Shown here: positions 35,004 through 43,919 of the stretch, one piece after another
Numbering within the stretch: position 1 is the stretch's first letter
Layout: the number at the start of each line of letters is the position of its first letter
Source: Tenacibaculum caenipelagi
Lineage (GTDB): Bacteria; Bacteroidota; Bacteroidia; Flavobacteriales; Flavobacteriaceae
Direction of reading: 5' to 3'
DNA length: 64,000 nt
NCBI RefSeq assembly: GCF_004363005.1
Contig: NZ_SNYH01000005.1
Coordinates: forward strand, 244,511 to 308,510
Translations under genes and position numbers: made by a program
Notes under the pieces: generated by a model
What the model saw: only the letters and a program-made list of their open reading frames with translations
Databases searched by the model: none
Told to the model about the DNA's origin: nothing

Positions 35004-35903
35004 ATGAGGAATGAACTATTAAACTTAATTAGAAATACTATACTTTATAGGTATGATCTTCCACATATAGAAAAGGACATTTCTAATTCAGTTTTCTCTA
35101 CTGAAAATGATAAATGCTATGAAACATCTGACATTAATTCCCTTTCTGAAATTATTTACAATTCTATAATAGAATACTCACTTAGTAACTTAGATTTTGA
35201 GAAAAATGAATTTGAAAAATTACACGCCATAGCCTTAAAAACTAAGTTAAAGTACAATGAGCTTTCATCTGAAACAATTAAAATTAGTCATGGATTCCAT
35301 GGAGAAACAGTCTTGTTTTGTATTCTATATGCTATCTTAAACTCTAAACCAGCAATTTCGAGAGGATACTTTTACAACCCATTAGAATCATCAGAAACAA
35401 AAGGTTATGATTCATACCACCTTATAGAAAATAATGGAACTACGGAATTATGGTTTGGTGAAGTGAAATTTAGAACCACACATAGTTCTGGTATTAAGAG
35501 TGCTTTAGATAGTATTGAAAAAGCTATTTCTGACGATTATTTGGCCAGTAACTTTCTGGCTATGACAAACTTTAAAAACAGCTTTAACATTGAAGGCACT
35601 AAAATAGAAGAGATTATTAGAAATTGGGAAGATAATCCTGTGGTGGACATTATTGAAGAGATAAAAAAACATAATCTAAAATTAATCTACCCAATTGTTA
35701 TCCTTTACAATAAAAGCTCTGATGGTTATGACAAGAGTATAAAGAATGCTATTAGCTATATCGAAGAGAGATACTCATCTCTAAATTTCAAACTCTCAAT
35801 ACCATATTCAATTTATTTCATTTGGATACCAGTTGAGGATGTTCGTCAAATAAAATTAAACGTAATTGAATGGATAGAATCGAAGAAACCTCTAATGTCC
35901 TAA
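35004..35903 (+). CDS. hamA: HamA: Hachiman anti-phage effector nuclease (DUF1837)
   Basis: 299 residues, matching the DUF1837 effector of Hachiman. Family features: GFHGE (E101), then a PD-(D/E)xK-like nuclease core in GYDSYHL (D136) and WFGEVKF (E153, K155), followed by helices with ALDSIEKAI and a C-terminal region ending in an IPVEDVRQI strand. In characterised systems HamA is held inactive by the helicase HamB and released on sensing DNA damage or phage intermediates, then degrades DNA and causes abortive infection. The downstream helicase gene overlaps it by 34 bases. It is preceded by leader repeat copy 2. Confidence 0.85.
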   Translation: MRNELLNLIRNTILYRYDLPHIEKDISNSVFSTENDKCYETSDINSLSEIIYNSIIEYSLSNLDFEKNEFEKLHAIALKTKLKYNELSSETIKISHGFHGETVLFCILYAILNSKPAISRGYFYNPLESSETKGYDSYHLIENNGTTELWFGEVKFRTTHSSGIKSALDSIEKAISDDYLASNFLAMTNFKNSFNIEGTKIEEIIRNWEDNPVVDIIEEIKKHNLKLIYPIVILYNKSSDGYDKSIKNAISYIEERYSSLNFKLSIPYSIYFIWIPVEDVRQIKLNVIEWIESKKPLMS

Positions 35904-38167
35904 GGCAAATAAATAATTACAAAAACGGCAGGATTGAAGATTTTATTCTAATCAAACATGTGTGTAATTATTTTGATAAAATCAAAGATCAAGACTTAAA
36001 ACAAACAGATTATAAATTTTTAATCTATTTAGCAAATATCTCTGGAGTACCGCACTTCTTTGATATACTTAATTCAAGATTTAATCATGATTCAAATATT
36101 GAAGATTTTGATTTAAACACATTTTCTTCTTTGCTTTATGAAAGTACTCTACACACAGATAGTGAAAATAAACTTCATAAATACCAAAGTAAAATCCTAG
36201 GTAATTTTGAGAGAAACAGACTAAACCGTTATTTCCTATCAGCAAGTACATCTTTTGGTAAAACTCACATTGTTTATGAAATATTGAAGAAGATGGAATA
36301 TAAAAATGTGGTATTAATATTTCCAACTATTGCTTTGCTATCTGAAAATTTGGAAAGGATAATAGCAAATCCAAATTACAGTTACTTCAAGGAAAACTAT
36401 AAAATTCATACATTAAGTGAAGTTGATGAATTTGGAGAACAAAATCTATTCATTTATACCCCTGAGAGATTCTTATCTTACTATGAAAAACATGAATATG
36501 ACTTAGAATTTGATTTTTCATTTGTTGATGAAATCTACAAAATAGACAACGATTATATAATTGACGAGGAAACAAAAGAGAATGAAAGAGATGTTGCTTA
36601 TCGTCTTGCTGTATTCTACTCATTAAGTAATAACAGTGATTCTCTATTAGCAGGTCCTTATTTAGAATTTCATGTCAAGGATTCAAACTCATATAATAGC
36701 TCATTTGATTTTTTTCTTGAAAAGAATAACATTGAACTCATTGATTACAATAATTACGAAATAGTAAATAAATCATACAGTAATATAAAATCATCAAGGT
36801 CGTATAAAATTGATGTCAATTTAAATTTGCAGTTTACGTCTAACAATAAAACTCAAAGATTAATTCAAACTCTTAATCAAATAAATACAATCAATCAGAA
36901 TGCAATTGTATACTGTGCTAATAGAGGTAAAAATGGCGGTGTCGAAGGGTATGCCTTGAGCATAATTGAATCTAAAATATATTCCAATCATAATCACTCA
37001 AATTACCAAGACCTAATCGATCATATTTCATCAAACTTTTCTCAAGATTGGGTTTTAGTAAAAGGTCTTAAAAATGGTATTGGCATTCATCATGGTTTAA
37101 TTCCAAAATATCTTCAAAAAGAAATTATATCGCTGTTTAACGAAGGATTACTAAATGTTTTAATTTCAACTACAACTATCACAGAAGGAGTAAACACATC
37201 TGCTAAAAACCTTATTGTCATGCACAATAAGAAAGGAAATAAAGACCTAAAAAAATTCGATGCTAAAAACATTGCTGGAAGGGCAGGTCGTTTTGGATAT
37301 CATTATAGTGGTCGTGTAATCGTTCTTAAAAATGATTTTATGGAAACTATAGATTCTCAAGCTGATGGAATTAAACATAAAAACTATGACCCCGAATCTC
37401 CAAAGGATGAGATTGATTTGTTCTATTCTGAAGATGTATTTTTAAATCAAAATGATAGATTAAAAAAACAGACTATTATTACAGAACAAAGATTGAGAAA
37501 CCTACCAGAAAGTCTTTTTTCCATGTACAAAGTTGTAAGCCGCATGGATAAAATTAAACTTTATGATTCAATATCTGAATACTCTGAAACAGAGTTTGAA
37601 TTAATAAAAAGATTAATAAGAATAATTAATTTCAGAATGGACATTGATTACGATGGATTTCAAGTTTTATTAAAAACAATTAAACCTATTGTAAAAAATA
37701 AAAATCTAAAATTTTTAATTGAATATACAGGTGAAACATCTGAATATTCAATGCTTACCAACTTAATACACTTTTATTTAAATGGTGGATTTAAGGGTTC
37801 TATTTCTTATAACTTAAGTAGAGGTAATCATATAGATAAGGCCATTACAGAGACTTCCAAGTTTGTGTATAATACTTTAAAATACCAAGTAGTGAAATAC
37901 CTTGGTGTATTTAATTTAATGTACAAGTATGTAATTTCAACTAGAACAAATATAAAAATGGAAGATGTCAAGGGAATAGACAAACTCTTATTGAAGTTTG
38001 AATATAATGCTGTTACTGATGAAGGAAGAATAGCAAGTGATTATGGTGTCCCTGCAACAATATTGAAGTACTATGAATCGCCAGAAAACAGAAATACAAT
38101 CAAAAATAGCTTTGATAATTTTGAGAATAATATTTTCAATAAAATCGAATCTGTAATTAATAGATAA
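35870..38167 (+). CDS. hamB: HamB: Hachiman DEAD/DEAH-box helicase
   Basis: 765 residues, a superfamily 2 helicase. Walker A ASTSFGKT (125-132), Walker B as VDEIYK (D220-E221), the nucleotide-sensing and motif V region STTTITEGVN (434-443), and motif VI GRAGRFG (471-477). A helical C-terminal domain of ~270 residues follows. Gene order, the 34-base overlap with the DUF1837 gene and protein size identify the HamB sensor of Hachiman, which binds and tracks on DNA with single-stranded ends and controls HamA. All helicase motifs look intact, so the system is probably functional. Confidence 0.88.
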   Translation: MDRIEETSNVLRQINNYKNGRIEDFILIKHVCNYFDKIKDQDLKQTDYKFLIYLANISGVPHFFDILNSRFNHDSNIEDFDLNTFSSLLYESTLHTDSENKLHKYQSKILGNFERNRLNRYFLSASTSFGKTHIVYEILKKMEYKNVVLIFPTIALLSENLERIIANPNYSYFKENYKIHTLSEVDEFGEQNLFIYTPERFLSYYEKHEYDLEFDFSFVDEIYKIDNDYIIDEETKENERDVAYRLAVFYSLSNNSDSLLAGPYLEFHVKDSNSYNSSFDFFLEKNNIELIDYNNYEIVNKSYSNIKSSRSYKIDVNLNLQFTSNNKTQRLIQTLNQINTINQNAIVYCANRGKNGGVEGYALSIIESKIYSNHNHSNYQDLIDHISSNFSQDWVLVKGLKNGIGIHHGLIPKYLQKEIISLFNEGLLNVLISTTTITEGVNTSAKNLIVMHNKKGNKDLKKFDAKNIAGRAGRFGYHYSGRVIVLKNDFMETIDSQADGIKHKNYDPESPKDEIDLFYSEDVFLNQNDRLKKQTIITEQRLRNLPESLFSMYKVVSRMDKIKLYDSISEYSETEFELIKRLIRIINFRMDIDYDGFQVLLKTIKPIVKNKNLKFLIEYTGETSEYSMLTNLIHFYLNGGFKGSISYNLSRGNHIDKAITETSKFVYNTLKYQVVKYLGVFNLMYKYVISTRTNIKMEDVKGIDKLLLKFEYNAVTDEGRIASDYGVPATILKYYESPENRNTIKNSFDNFENNIFNKIESVINR

Positions 38168-38223
38168 AAAACGAAACAATAACAAAGTATATACTTCTCT
38201 TTATGATGCTGCGACACTGAACA

Positions 38224-38252
38224 TTACACTAATTTAAATTTAAATAGTGTAA
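38224..38252. promoter_or_regulatory. 29-bp palindrome upstream of the metal regulator
   Basis: TTACACTA (38224-38231) mirrors TAGTGTAA (38245-38252) across an AT-rich centre (TTTAAATTTAAA). A near-match -7 box TATCTTTA is at 38276-38283 and the regulator starts at 38310, so the dyad spans the upstream promoter region. It could be the operator of the AraC-type regulator, or serve as terminator for hamB. Confidence 0.45.
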
Positions 38253-38309
38253 CCAATTCCTTTCTTATAGATCTGTATCTTTACAAAAAATAGATGCAAG
38301 AAAAATACG

Positions 38310-38870
38310 ATGACACTTTTTATCAAAAACATGGTTTGCAACCGCTGTATTCTAGTCATTCAAAATGAATTGGATAAATTAGGGTTGAGTGTAAAAAACA
38401 TCAAATTAGGAGAAGTTACGCTCGAAAAAGAACTTACATCGGAAGAAAAAGAGCAATTAGGCAACATATTACTCAACCTAGGTTTTGAAATCATAGACGA
38501 TAAAAAAAGTCGCATTATCGAGCATATAAAGAATGTAATCATCAATTTGGTACATCATCAAGATAACGACATTAAAATGAACCTTTCTGAGGTTGTTAGC
38601 AAGGAACTCAATCACGATTACAATTATTTATCTAACCTGTTTTCAGAAGTAGAAGGCACTACCATAGAAAAATATTTTATTGCTCAAAAAATAGAAAAGG
38701 TAAAAGAACTATTGGTTTACGACGAATTGTCGTTAAGTGAAATTGCTTTCCGTTTAAACTATTCAAGTGTAGCTTATTTAAGCAATCAGTTTAAAAAAGT
38801 TACAGGACTTACTCCTAGTCATTTTAAAAAAATCCGTGAAGATAAGCGAAAACCGTTAGACAAAGTGTAA
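38310..38870 (+). CDS. AraC-type regulator with N-terminal metal-binding (HMA-like) domain
   Basis: 186 residues. The first ~70 look like a heavy-metal-associated fold: FIKNMVCNRCILVIQNELDKLG carries C10-x-x-C13, though the usual GMTC is MVCNRC. Residues ~85-175 are an AraC helix-turn-helix pair (LSLSEIAFRLNYSSVAYLSNQFKKVTGLTPSHFKK). Fusion of a metal-binding domain to an AraC reader gives a one-component metal sensor; copper is most likely because a P1B ATPase and an HMA chaperone lie downstream on the same strand. It differs from the usual CueR or CsoR regulators of copper export. Confidence 0.82.
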   Translation: MTLFIKNMVCNRCILVIQNELDKLGLSVKNIKLGEVTLEKELTSEEKEQLGNILLNLGFEIIDDKKSRIIEHIKNVIINLVHHQDNDIKMNLSEVVSKELNHDYNYLSNLFSEVEGTTIEKYFIAQKIEKVKELLVYDELSLSEIAFRLNYSSVAYLSNQFKKVTGLTPSHFKKIREDKRKPLDKV

Positions 38871-38956
38871 ATCTTATAAATCAATCCCAAAATTCCACAA
38901 TAATTTTTCTGTATATTAATGTCAACTTTGTATTGTACAATTAATACAACAAAAAA

Positions 38957-41371
38957 ATGGCAACAAATAATAACAATATCATTTACCTACCTTTAGAAGG
39001 GGTTGAAAGTGAACACTGTGCATTAATCGTTGAAAAAGGACTCGCACATGTTGAAGGAATTACTACCCACAAAGTAGAACTAAACAACCAAAGAGCTGCT
39101 ATTACTGTAAATAACGAGGAAGTGCTTTCCAAAGCAGTCAATGCCATAAAAGACCTTGGTTATGGGGTTACCGTCGTTAAAAAAGTATTCCCAGTATTAG
39201 GTATGACCTGTGCTTCTTGTGCAGGAAGTGCCGAGAGTATAGTTAGCTACGAACCCGGTGTTGTCAATGCAAATGTAAATTTTGCCACTGGAAACCTTAC
39301 CGTTGAATATCTTCCAAATATGACCAACGCTTTAAAACTACAAAAAGCAGTGCAAGGTGTAGGTTATGACTTGTTAATTGAAGATGAAACCTCTCAACAG
39401 GAAACTTTAGAAGCTATTCACGAAAAAAAGTTCAAACAATTAAAAAACAAAACTGTTTGGTCAATAATTCTCTCGTTACCTGTAGTAGTTATCGGAATGT
39501 TTTTTATGAACATTCCCTATGCCAATGTTATCATGTGGGCATTTGCTACACCTGTAGTTATGTGGTTTGGTAAAGACTTTTATATCAATGCATGGAAACA
39601 AGCCAAACACCGTTCTGCTAATATGGACACACTGGTGGCCTTAAGTACGGGGATTGCCTATCTATTTAGCGTCTTTAATATGCTATTCCCTGAATTTTGG
39701 GAAGCCAAAGGATTAGAAGCGCATGTGTATTTTGAAGCTGCCGCAGTAATTATTGCATTTATTTTATTAGGTAAGTTATTAGAAGAAAAAGCCAAAGGAA
39801 ACACCTCCTCTGCCATTAAAAAATTAATGGGGTTACAACCTAAAACGGTTGTTGTAATACAAGCTGACGGAACCGAAAAACAAACCGCTATTGAAGAAGT
39901 GATTGCCGATGATATTATTCTTGTAAAACCAGGAGAAAAAATTGCGGTAGATGGAATCGTAACCACAGGTAGTTCTTATGTAGATGAAAGTATGTTGAGC
40001 GGTGAACCTGTCCCCGTATTAAAAAAAGAACATGAAAAAGTGTTTGCAGGAACCATCAATCAAAAAGGGAGTTTCCAATTCAAAGCTATTAAGGTCGGAA
40101 AAGAAACTATGCTTGCGCAAATTATCAAAATGGTACAAGATGCACAAGGTAGTAAAGCTCCAGTGCAAAAATTAGTAGATAAAATTGCGGGTATTTTTGT
40201 TCCTGTAGTGATGGGAATTGCGATCATAACCTTTATACTTTGGTTGATTTTAGGAGGTGATAATGGAATGGTACAAGGTTTGTTAGCTGCTATAACGGTG
40301 TTGGTTATTGCATGCCCTTGTGCCTTAGGACTTGCTACCCCAACAGCGATTATGGTAGGTGTTGGTAAAGGTGCCGAAAAAGGTATTTTGATTAAAGATG
40401 CCGAAAGTCTTGAATTGGCTAAAAAAGTAAATGCCATTATTTTAGATAAAACAGGGACTATTACAGAAGGAAAACCTCAGGTTGCTAATATTCATTGGTT
40501 AGACAATGATAACTCTGCTCAAAATATTCTTTTAAGTATTGAAAAAAAATCGGAACATCCATTAGCCGAAGCTGTGGTAAAACATTTGGGAGAACTACCA
40601 ACTACAGAATTATCTAATTTTGATAGTATTACAGGTAAGGGAGCCAAAGCCAACTATAATGACGAAACCTACTTTGTGGGTAACAAAAAACTATTGGCAG
40701 AAAGTAACGTGACTATAGCTGAGACTCTTCTACAACAAGCTGATGAATGGAGCACTCAAGCAAAAACTGTTATTTGGTTTTCCAATAGCCAACAAGCGCT
40801 TTCTGTACTAGCTATTTCTGATAAAATTAAAGAAACATCGGTACAGGCAATTAAAGAATTACAAGCGATGGATATTGAGTTGTACATGCTTACAGGTGAT
40901 AATGAAGCTACGGCAAAATCAATAGCTCAAGAAACAGGTATTCAACATTACAAAGCTGAAGTATTACCACAACACAAAGCCAATTTTGTTAAAGAATTAC
41001 AACAACAAGGAAAAATTGTTGCCATGGTAGGTGATGGTATTAACGATAGTACTGCTCTTGCCACTGCTGACGTAAGTATCGCTATGGGTAAAGGTAGTGA
41101 CATTGCTATGGATGTAGCAAAAATGACCATTATTTCGTCCGATCTTAGTAAAATACCACAGTCCATAAAATTATCTAAACAAACGGTAGCTACCATTAAG
41201 CAAAACTTATTTTGGGCATTTATCTATAACCTTATTGGTATTCCGATTGCGGCGGGTATTCTGTATCCTGTAAATGGTTTTTTATTAAACCCAATGATTG
41301 CAGGGGCAGCTATGGCAATGAGTAGTGTGAGCGTGGTGAGTAATAGTTTACGATTAAAGTGGAAAAAGTAA
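38957..41371 (+). CDS. copA: Heavy-metal (copper) P1B-type ATPase
   Basis: 804 residues. Two N-terminal HMA domains: the first (~8-75) has SEHC instead of C-x-x-C, leaving one cysteine (C21); the second (~78-145) has GMTCASC with C85 and C88. Eight membrane helices are expected; the CPC ion-binding motif lies near 452-454 (IACPCALGLATP), the phosphorylation site DKTGT near 497 and GDGIND near 692. The CPC motif and C-terminal NPMIAGAAMAMSSVSVVSNSLRL match Cu(I) exporters. It pumps copper out of the cytoplasm. The gene follows the AraC-type sensor and precedes a small HMA protein. Confidence 0.92.
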   Translation: MATNNNNIIYLPLEGVESEHCALIVEKGLAHVEGITTHKVELNNQRAAITVNNEEVLSKAVNAIKDLGYGVTVVKKVFPVLGMTCASCAGSAESIVSYEPGVVNANVNFATGNLTVEYLPNMTNALKLQKAVQGVGYDLLIEDETSQQETLEAIHEKKFKQLKNKTVWSIILSLPVVVIGMFFMNIPYANVIMWAFATPVVMWFGKDFYINAWKQAKHRSANMDTLVALSTGIAYLFSVFNMLFPEFWEAKGLEAHVYFEAAAVIIAFILLGKLLEEKAKGNTSSAIKKLMGLQPKTVVVIQADGTEKQTAIEEVIADDIILVKPGEKIAVDGIVTTGSSYVDESMLSGEPVPVLKKEHEKVFAGTINQKGSFQFKAIKVGKETMLAQIIKMVQDAQGSKAPVQKLVDKIAGIFVPVVMGIAIITFILWLILGGDNGMVQGLLAAITVLVIACPCALGLATPTAIMVGVGKGAEKGILIKDAESLELAKKVNAIILDKTGTITEGKPQVANIHWLDNDNSAQNILLSIEKKSEHPLAEAVVKHLGELPTTELSNFDSITGKGAKANYNDETYFVGNKKLLAESNVTIAETLLQQADEWSTQAKTVIWFSNSQQALSVLAISDKIKETSVQAIKELQAMDIELYMLTGDNEATAKSIAQETGIQHYKAEVLPQHKANFVKELQQQGKIVAMVGDGINDSTALATADVSIAMGKGSDIAMDVAKMTIISSDLSKIPQSIKLSKQTVATIKQNLFWAFIYNLIGIPIAAGILYPVNGFLLNPMIAGAAMAMSSVSVVSNSLRLKWKK

Positions 41372-41515
41372 AAACACTTAGACTCAAGTGTTGGTAATTT
41401 TTAAAACTCATTTAATGAGTAAATTTCACAAATCAATTCCAAAATTATACAACAACAAATTAGAGTAATGTGCAGAAATTTGCAGTATTAGAATAACAAA
41501 TAAATTTTTAAAACA

Positions 41516-41737
41516 ATGGATAAAAATAAAGAACTACAATTTAAAACAAACCTTAACTGTGGAGGTTGTGTCTCAAAAGTACAATCGGACTTAGACAATG
41601 CAACCGGTATCTGTCATTGGAATGTAGATACCAACAATGAAGATAAAATTCTTACGGTAAGTTCTAAAGGAATTACTAAGGAAGAAGTGGTTGCTATTAT
41701 AAAAAGTAAAGGATTCCAAGCAACTCCTTTAGTATAA
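41516..41737 (+). CDS. Small heavy-metal-associated (HMA) chaperone
   Basis: 73 residues, one ferredoxin-like HMA domain with LNCGGC (C15-x-x-C18) and a C-terminal AIIKSKGFQATPL. Such proteins (CopZ/Atx1-like) carry Cu(I) to P1B ATPases. It lies 144 bases after the ATPase gene and is followed by a strong terminator, so it closes the metal operon. The C-G-G-C spacing with DLDNATGICHWNVDT is the variant common in Bacteroidota. Confidence 0.88.
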   Translation: MDKNKELQFKTNLNCGGCVSKVQSDLDNATGICHWNVDTNNEDKILTVSSKGITKEEVVAIIKSKGFQATPLV

Positions 41738-41755
41738 AATAACTCTTGATGCAAT

Positions 41756-41793
41756 AAAAAGCAGATTTCTATTCTTAGAAGTCTGCTTTTTTT
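41756..41793 (+). terminator. Terminator after the metal operon
   Basis: A 15-bp stem, AAAAAGCAGATTTCT (41756-41770) with AGAAGTCTGCTTTTT (41777-41791), one wobble pair, a 6-base loop and a T-run. The rest of 41738-41989 is AT-rich with nothing else recognised. Confidence 0.88.
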
Positions 41794-41989
41794 CTTTTAA
41801 AATCAGGTTTAAAGTTCCTTTGTTATTTCTTCTTTTAAATGATATTTTTATTTTGATTCCTTAAATACTTCCCTTATTTTTAAAAACCATAAAAACTTCT
41901 TTTTTGCTATAAGGAAAACCCAATATTTTTTTTAAAAAAAACACATGTCTTATAGCTTCCAGAATTGGAAAAAATAGAAATCTAAATTA

Positions 41990-42559
41990 ATGACTGAAAA
42001 CACTTTAATAAACCATATGAAAACATACTTGGCTCTTTCAGAAGAAGAGTCATCTGAAATTCTAACTTTTTTCGATTATCAATCATACAAAAAGAAAGAA
42101 ACATTATTGTTTGCAGGTAAACAATGTGGCAGGTTGTTTTTTGTTACGAAAGGCTGTTTACAGCTATATTTCATTAACGATTTGGGTAATAATAAAACCA
42201 TACAATTCGCTATAGAAAATTGGTGGTTAACAGATTTTATAGCTTTTCAAAACCAAAAACTATCTAATTTCAATATTGCAGCTGTAGAGAATTCAAAAGT
42301 ATTATCTATATCATTTTCAAATTTTCAAGAGCTCTTGTCTAAATTTCCAAAATTGGAAAAATATTTTAGACTTATTTATGAGACGGCTTATGGTGCTGCT
42401 TTAATGCGTTTAAAATATTCATACAGTTTATCTAAAGAAGAGATATTTTTTAGGTTTCGTGAAGATTTCCCAGATTTTGTACAACGGGTACCACAATATC
42501 TTTTGGCAAGCTTTCTTGGCTTAACCCCTGAATATTTAAGTGAAATTAAAAGAAAATAG
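41990..42559 (+). CDS. Crp/Fnr-family transcriptional regulator
   Basis: 189 residues. An N-terminal cyclic-nucleotide-binding-like beta-roll (~20-110: YKKKETLLFAGKQCGRLFFVTKGCLQLYFI) and a C-terminal winged helix (~145-189: VQRVPQYLLASFLGLTPEYLSEIKRK). The cAMP-contact residues of E. coli Crp are not evident, as usual for this short Bacteroidota subgroup, so the signal is unknown. No Fnr-type cysteine cluster. It lies 80 bases before the NADH-dehydrogenase-like gene, which has its own -7 box, and may control it. Confidence 0.85.
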   Translation: MTENTLINHMKTYLALSEEESSEILTFFDYQSYKKKETLLFAGKQCGRLFFVTKGCLQLYFINDLGNNKTIQFAIENWWLTDFIAFQNQKLSNFNIAAVENSKVLSISFSNFQELLSKFPKLEKYFRLIYETAYGAALMRLKYSYSLSKEEIFFRFREDFPDFVQRVPQYLLASFLGLTPEYLSEIKRK

Positions 42560-42600
42560 TTTTCTTAAACTAGTTTAATTTTTACCGAAATTGGTTTGAC

Positions 42601-42608
42601 TACCTTTG
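42601..42608 (+). promoter_or_regulatory. -7 box for the NDH-2-like gene
   Basis: TACCTTTG, an exact TAnnTTTG match, 31 bases before the ATG at 42640. Confidence 0.45.
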
Positions 42609-42639
42609 TTACTACATCAAATAAAGTGTAAACTTAATC

Positions 42640-43914
42640 ATGAAAAACACTAAAAAACTTGTTGTTATTGGAGGTGGGTTTGCTGGTTTAGAACTTGTAA
42701 AAAGACTGGGAAACTCAGAAGATTACGAAATAGTTTTAGTTGACAGCAACAACTATAATTTCTTTCCTCCTCTAATTTATCAGGTATCCACTGGTTTTAT
42801 GGAACCCTCGGCAATAAGTTATCCATTTCGAAAAATTCTAAGAAAGTTAAAAAATGTTCGTTTCCGACTTGGAATCCTTGAAAAAGTGGTTCCCGAAGAA
42901 AACAAAATAATACTAAGTAATGGTGAGCTAGAATATGACATTTTAGTAATGGCTACGGGTACAGAAACCAACTTTTTTGGTAATAAAAATATTGAAAAAT
43001 ATAGTTTACCAATGAAAACAATTAGTGATGCGTTGTCCCTTAGAAATGTTATTTTAACCCGATTTGACCGTGCCACCAGAATTCATAATGCAGAAGAAAG
43101 AAAAAAATACTTAACCTTTGTTATTGCTGGTGCTGGCCCTACAGGAGTTGAACTTTCGGGAATCTTAGCTGAAATGAGAGCTTCAATTATCATGAAAGAT
43201 TATCCTGAATTACACAAAAATGATCTTGGAGAAATATATTTAATTGACGGAAATGAATCTGTTTTAGCAGCAATGTCTAAAAACGCTCAAGCATATACCT
43301 CAAAAAAGTTATCCGAACTAGGCGTTACTCTAATTATGAATACATTGGTTAACGATTTTAATGGTGAGACGGTGTATTTATCTAATGGAAAAGAAATTCA
43401 ATGTAAAAACCTTATTTGGGCGGCAGGAGTTTCAGCAAAAACTTTTGAAGGATTTTCAAAAGACAGTTTTGGAGCTGGTAAAAGATTAAAAACAAATCAA
43501 TTTAACCTAGTACATTCATACAAAAATATTTATGCTTTAGGAGATTGCTCTCTAGTTCTTGGTGATAAAAAATATCCTAATGGACATCCTCAGTTAGCAC
43601 AACCTGCATTACAACAGGCAAAAAATTTAGCCGATAATTTAAGTACAAGAAACAAAAACTGGAAACCATTTCAATACAATAACAAAGGTTCCTTAGCTAT
43701 TATAGGTAGAAATAAAGCGGTACTTGATTTTCCTGGACAAAAACAATCTTTAAAAGGTTTTGTCGCTTGGTTAATTTGGATTTTTGTACACATTATGGGG
43801 CTTGTGAATTTTAAAAATAAAGTGAGAACACTCTACAATTGGCTAGGATATTACATATATAAAGACCAATATTTTAGAATGATAATTAAACCTACTGAAA
43901 GAAATAATAAATAA
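42640..43914 (+). CDS. NAD(P)/FAD-dependent oxidoreductase, NDH-2-like
   Basis: 424 residues. FAD-binding Rossmann motif VVIGGGFAGLELVKRLG at the N-terminus, NAD-binding FVIAGAGPTGVELSGILAEM near 165-185, and the second FAD site IYALGDCSLV followed by the HPQLAQPALQQAKNLADN segment that contacts quinone in type II NADH dehydrogenases. A hydrophobic C-terminal stretch (FVAWLIWIFVHIMGLVNFKNK) is the membrane-anchoring region. It would pass electrons from NADH to quinone without pumping protons. The DJ-1/PfpI lipoprotein gene follows after 5 bases, an unusual partner. Confidence 0.88.
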   Translation: MKNTKKLVVIGGGFAGLELVKRLGNSEDYEIVLVDSNNYNFFPPLIYQVSTGFMEPSAISYPFRKILRKLKNVRFRLGILEKVVPEENKIILSNGELEYDILVMATGTETNFFGNKNIEKYSLPMKTISDALSLRNVILTRFDRATRIHNAEERKKYLTFVIAGAGPTGVELSGILAEMRASIIMKDYPELHKNDLGEIYLIDGNESVLAAMSKNAQAYTSKKLSELGVTLIMNTLVNDFNGETVYLSNGKEIQCKNLIWAAGVSAKTFEGFSKDSFGAGKRLKTNQFNLVHSYKNIYALGDCSLVLGDKKYPNGHPQLAQPALQQAKNLADNLSTRNKNWKPFQYNNKGSLAIIGRNKAVLDFPGQKQSLKGFVAWLIWIFVHIMGLVNFKNKVRTLYNWLGYYIYKDQYFRMIIKPTERNNK

Positions 43915-43919
43915 AGAAC

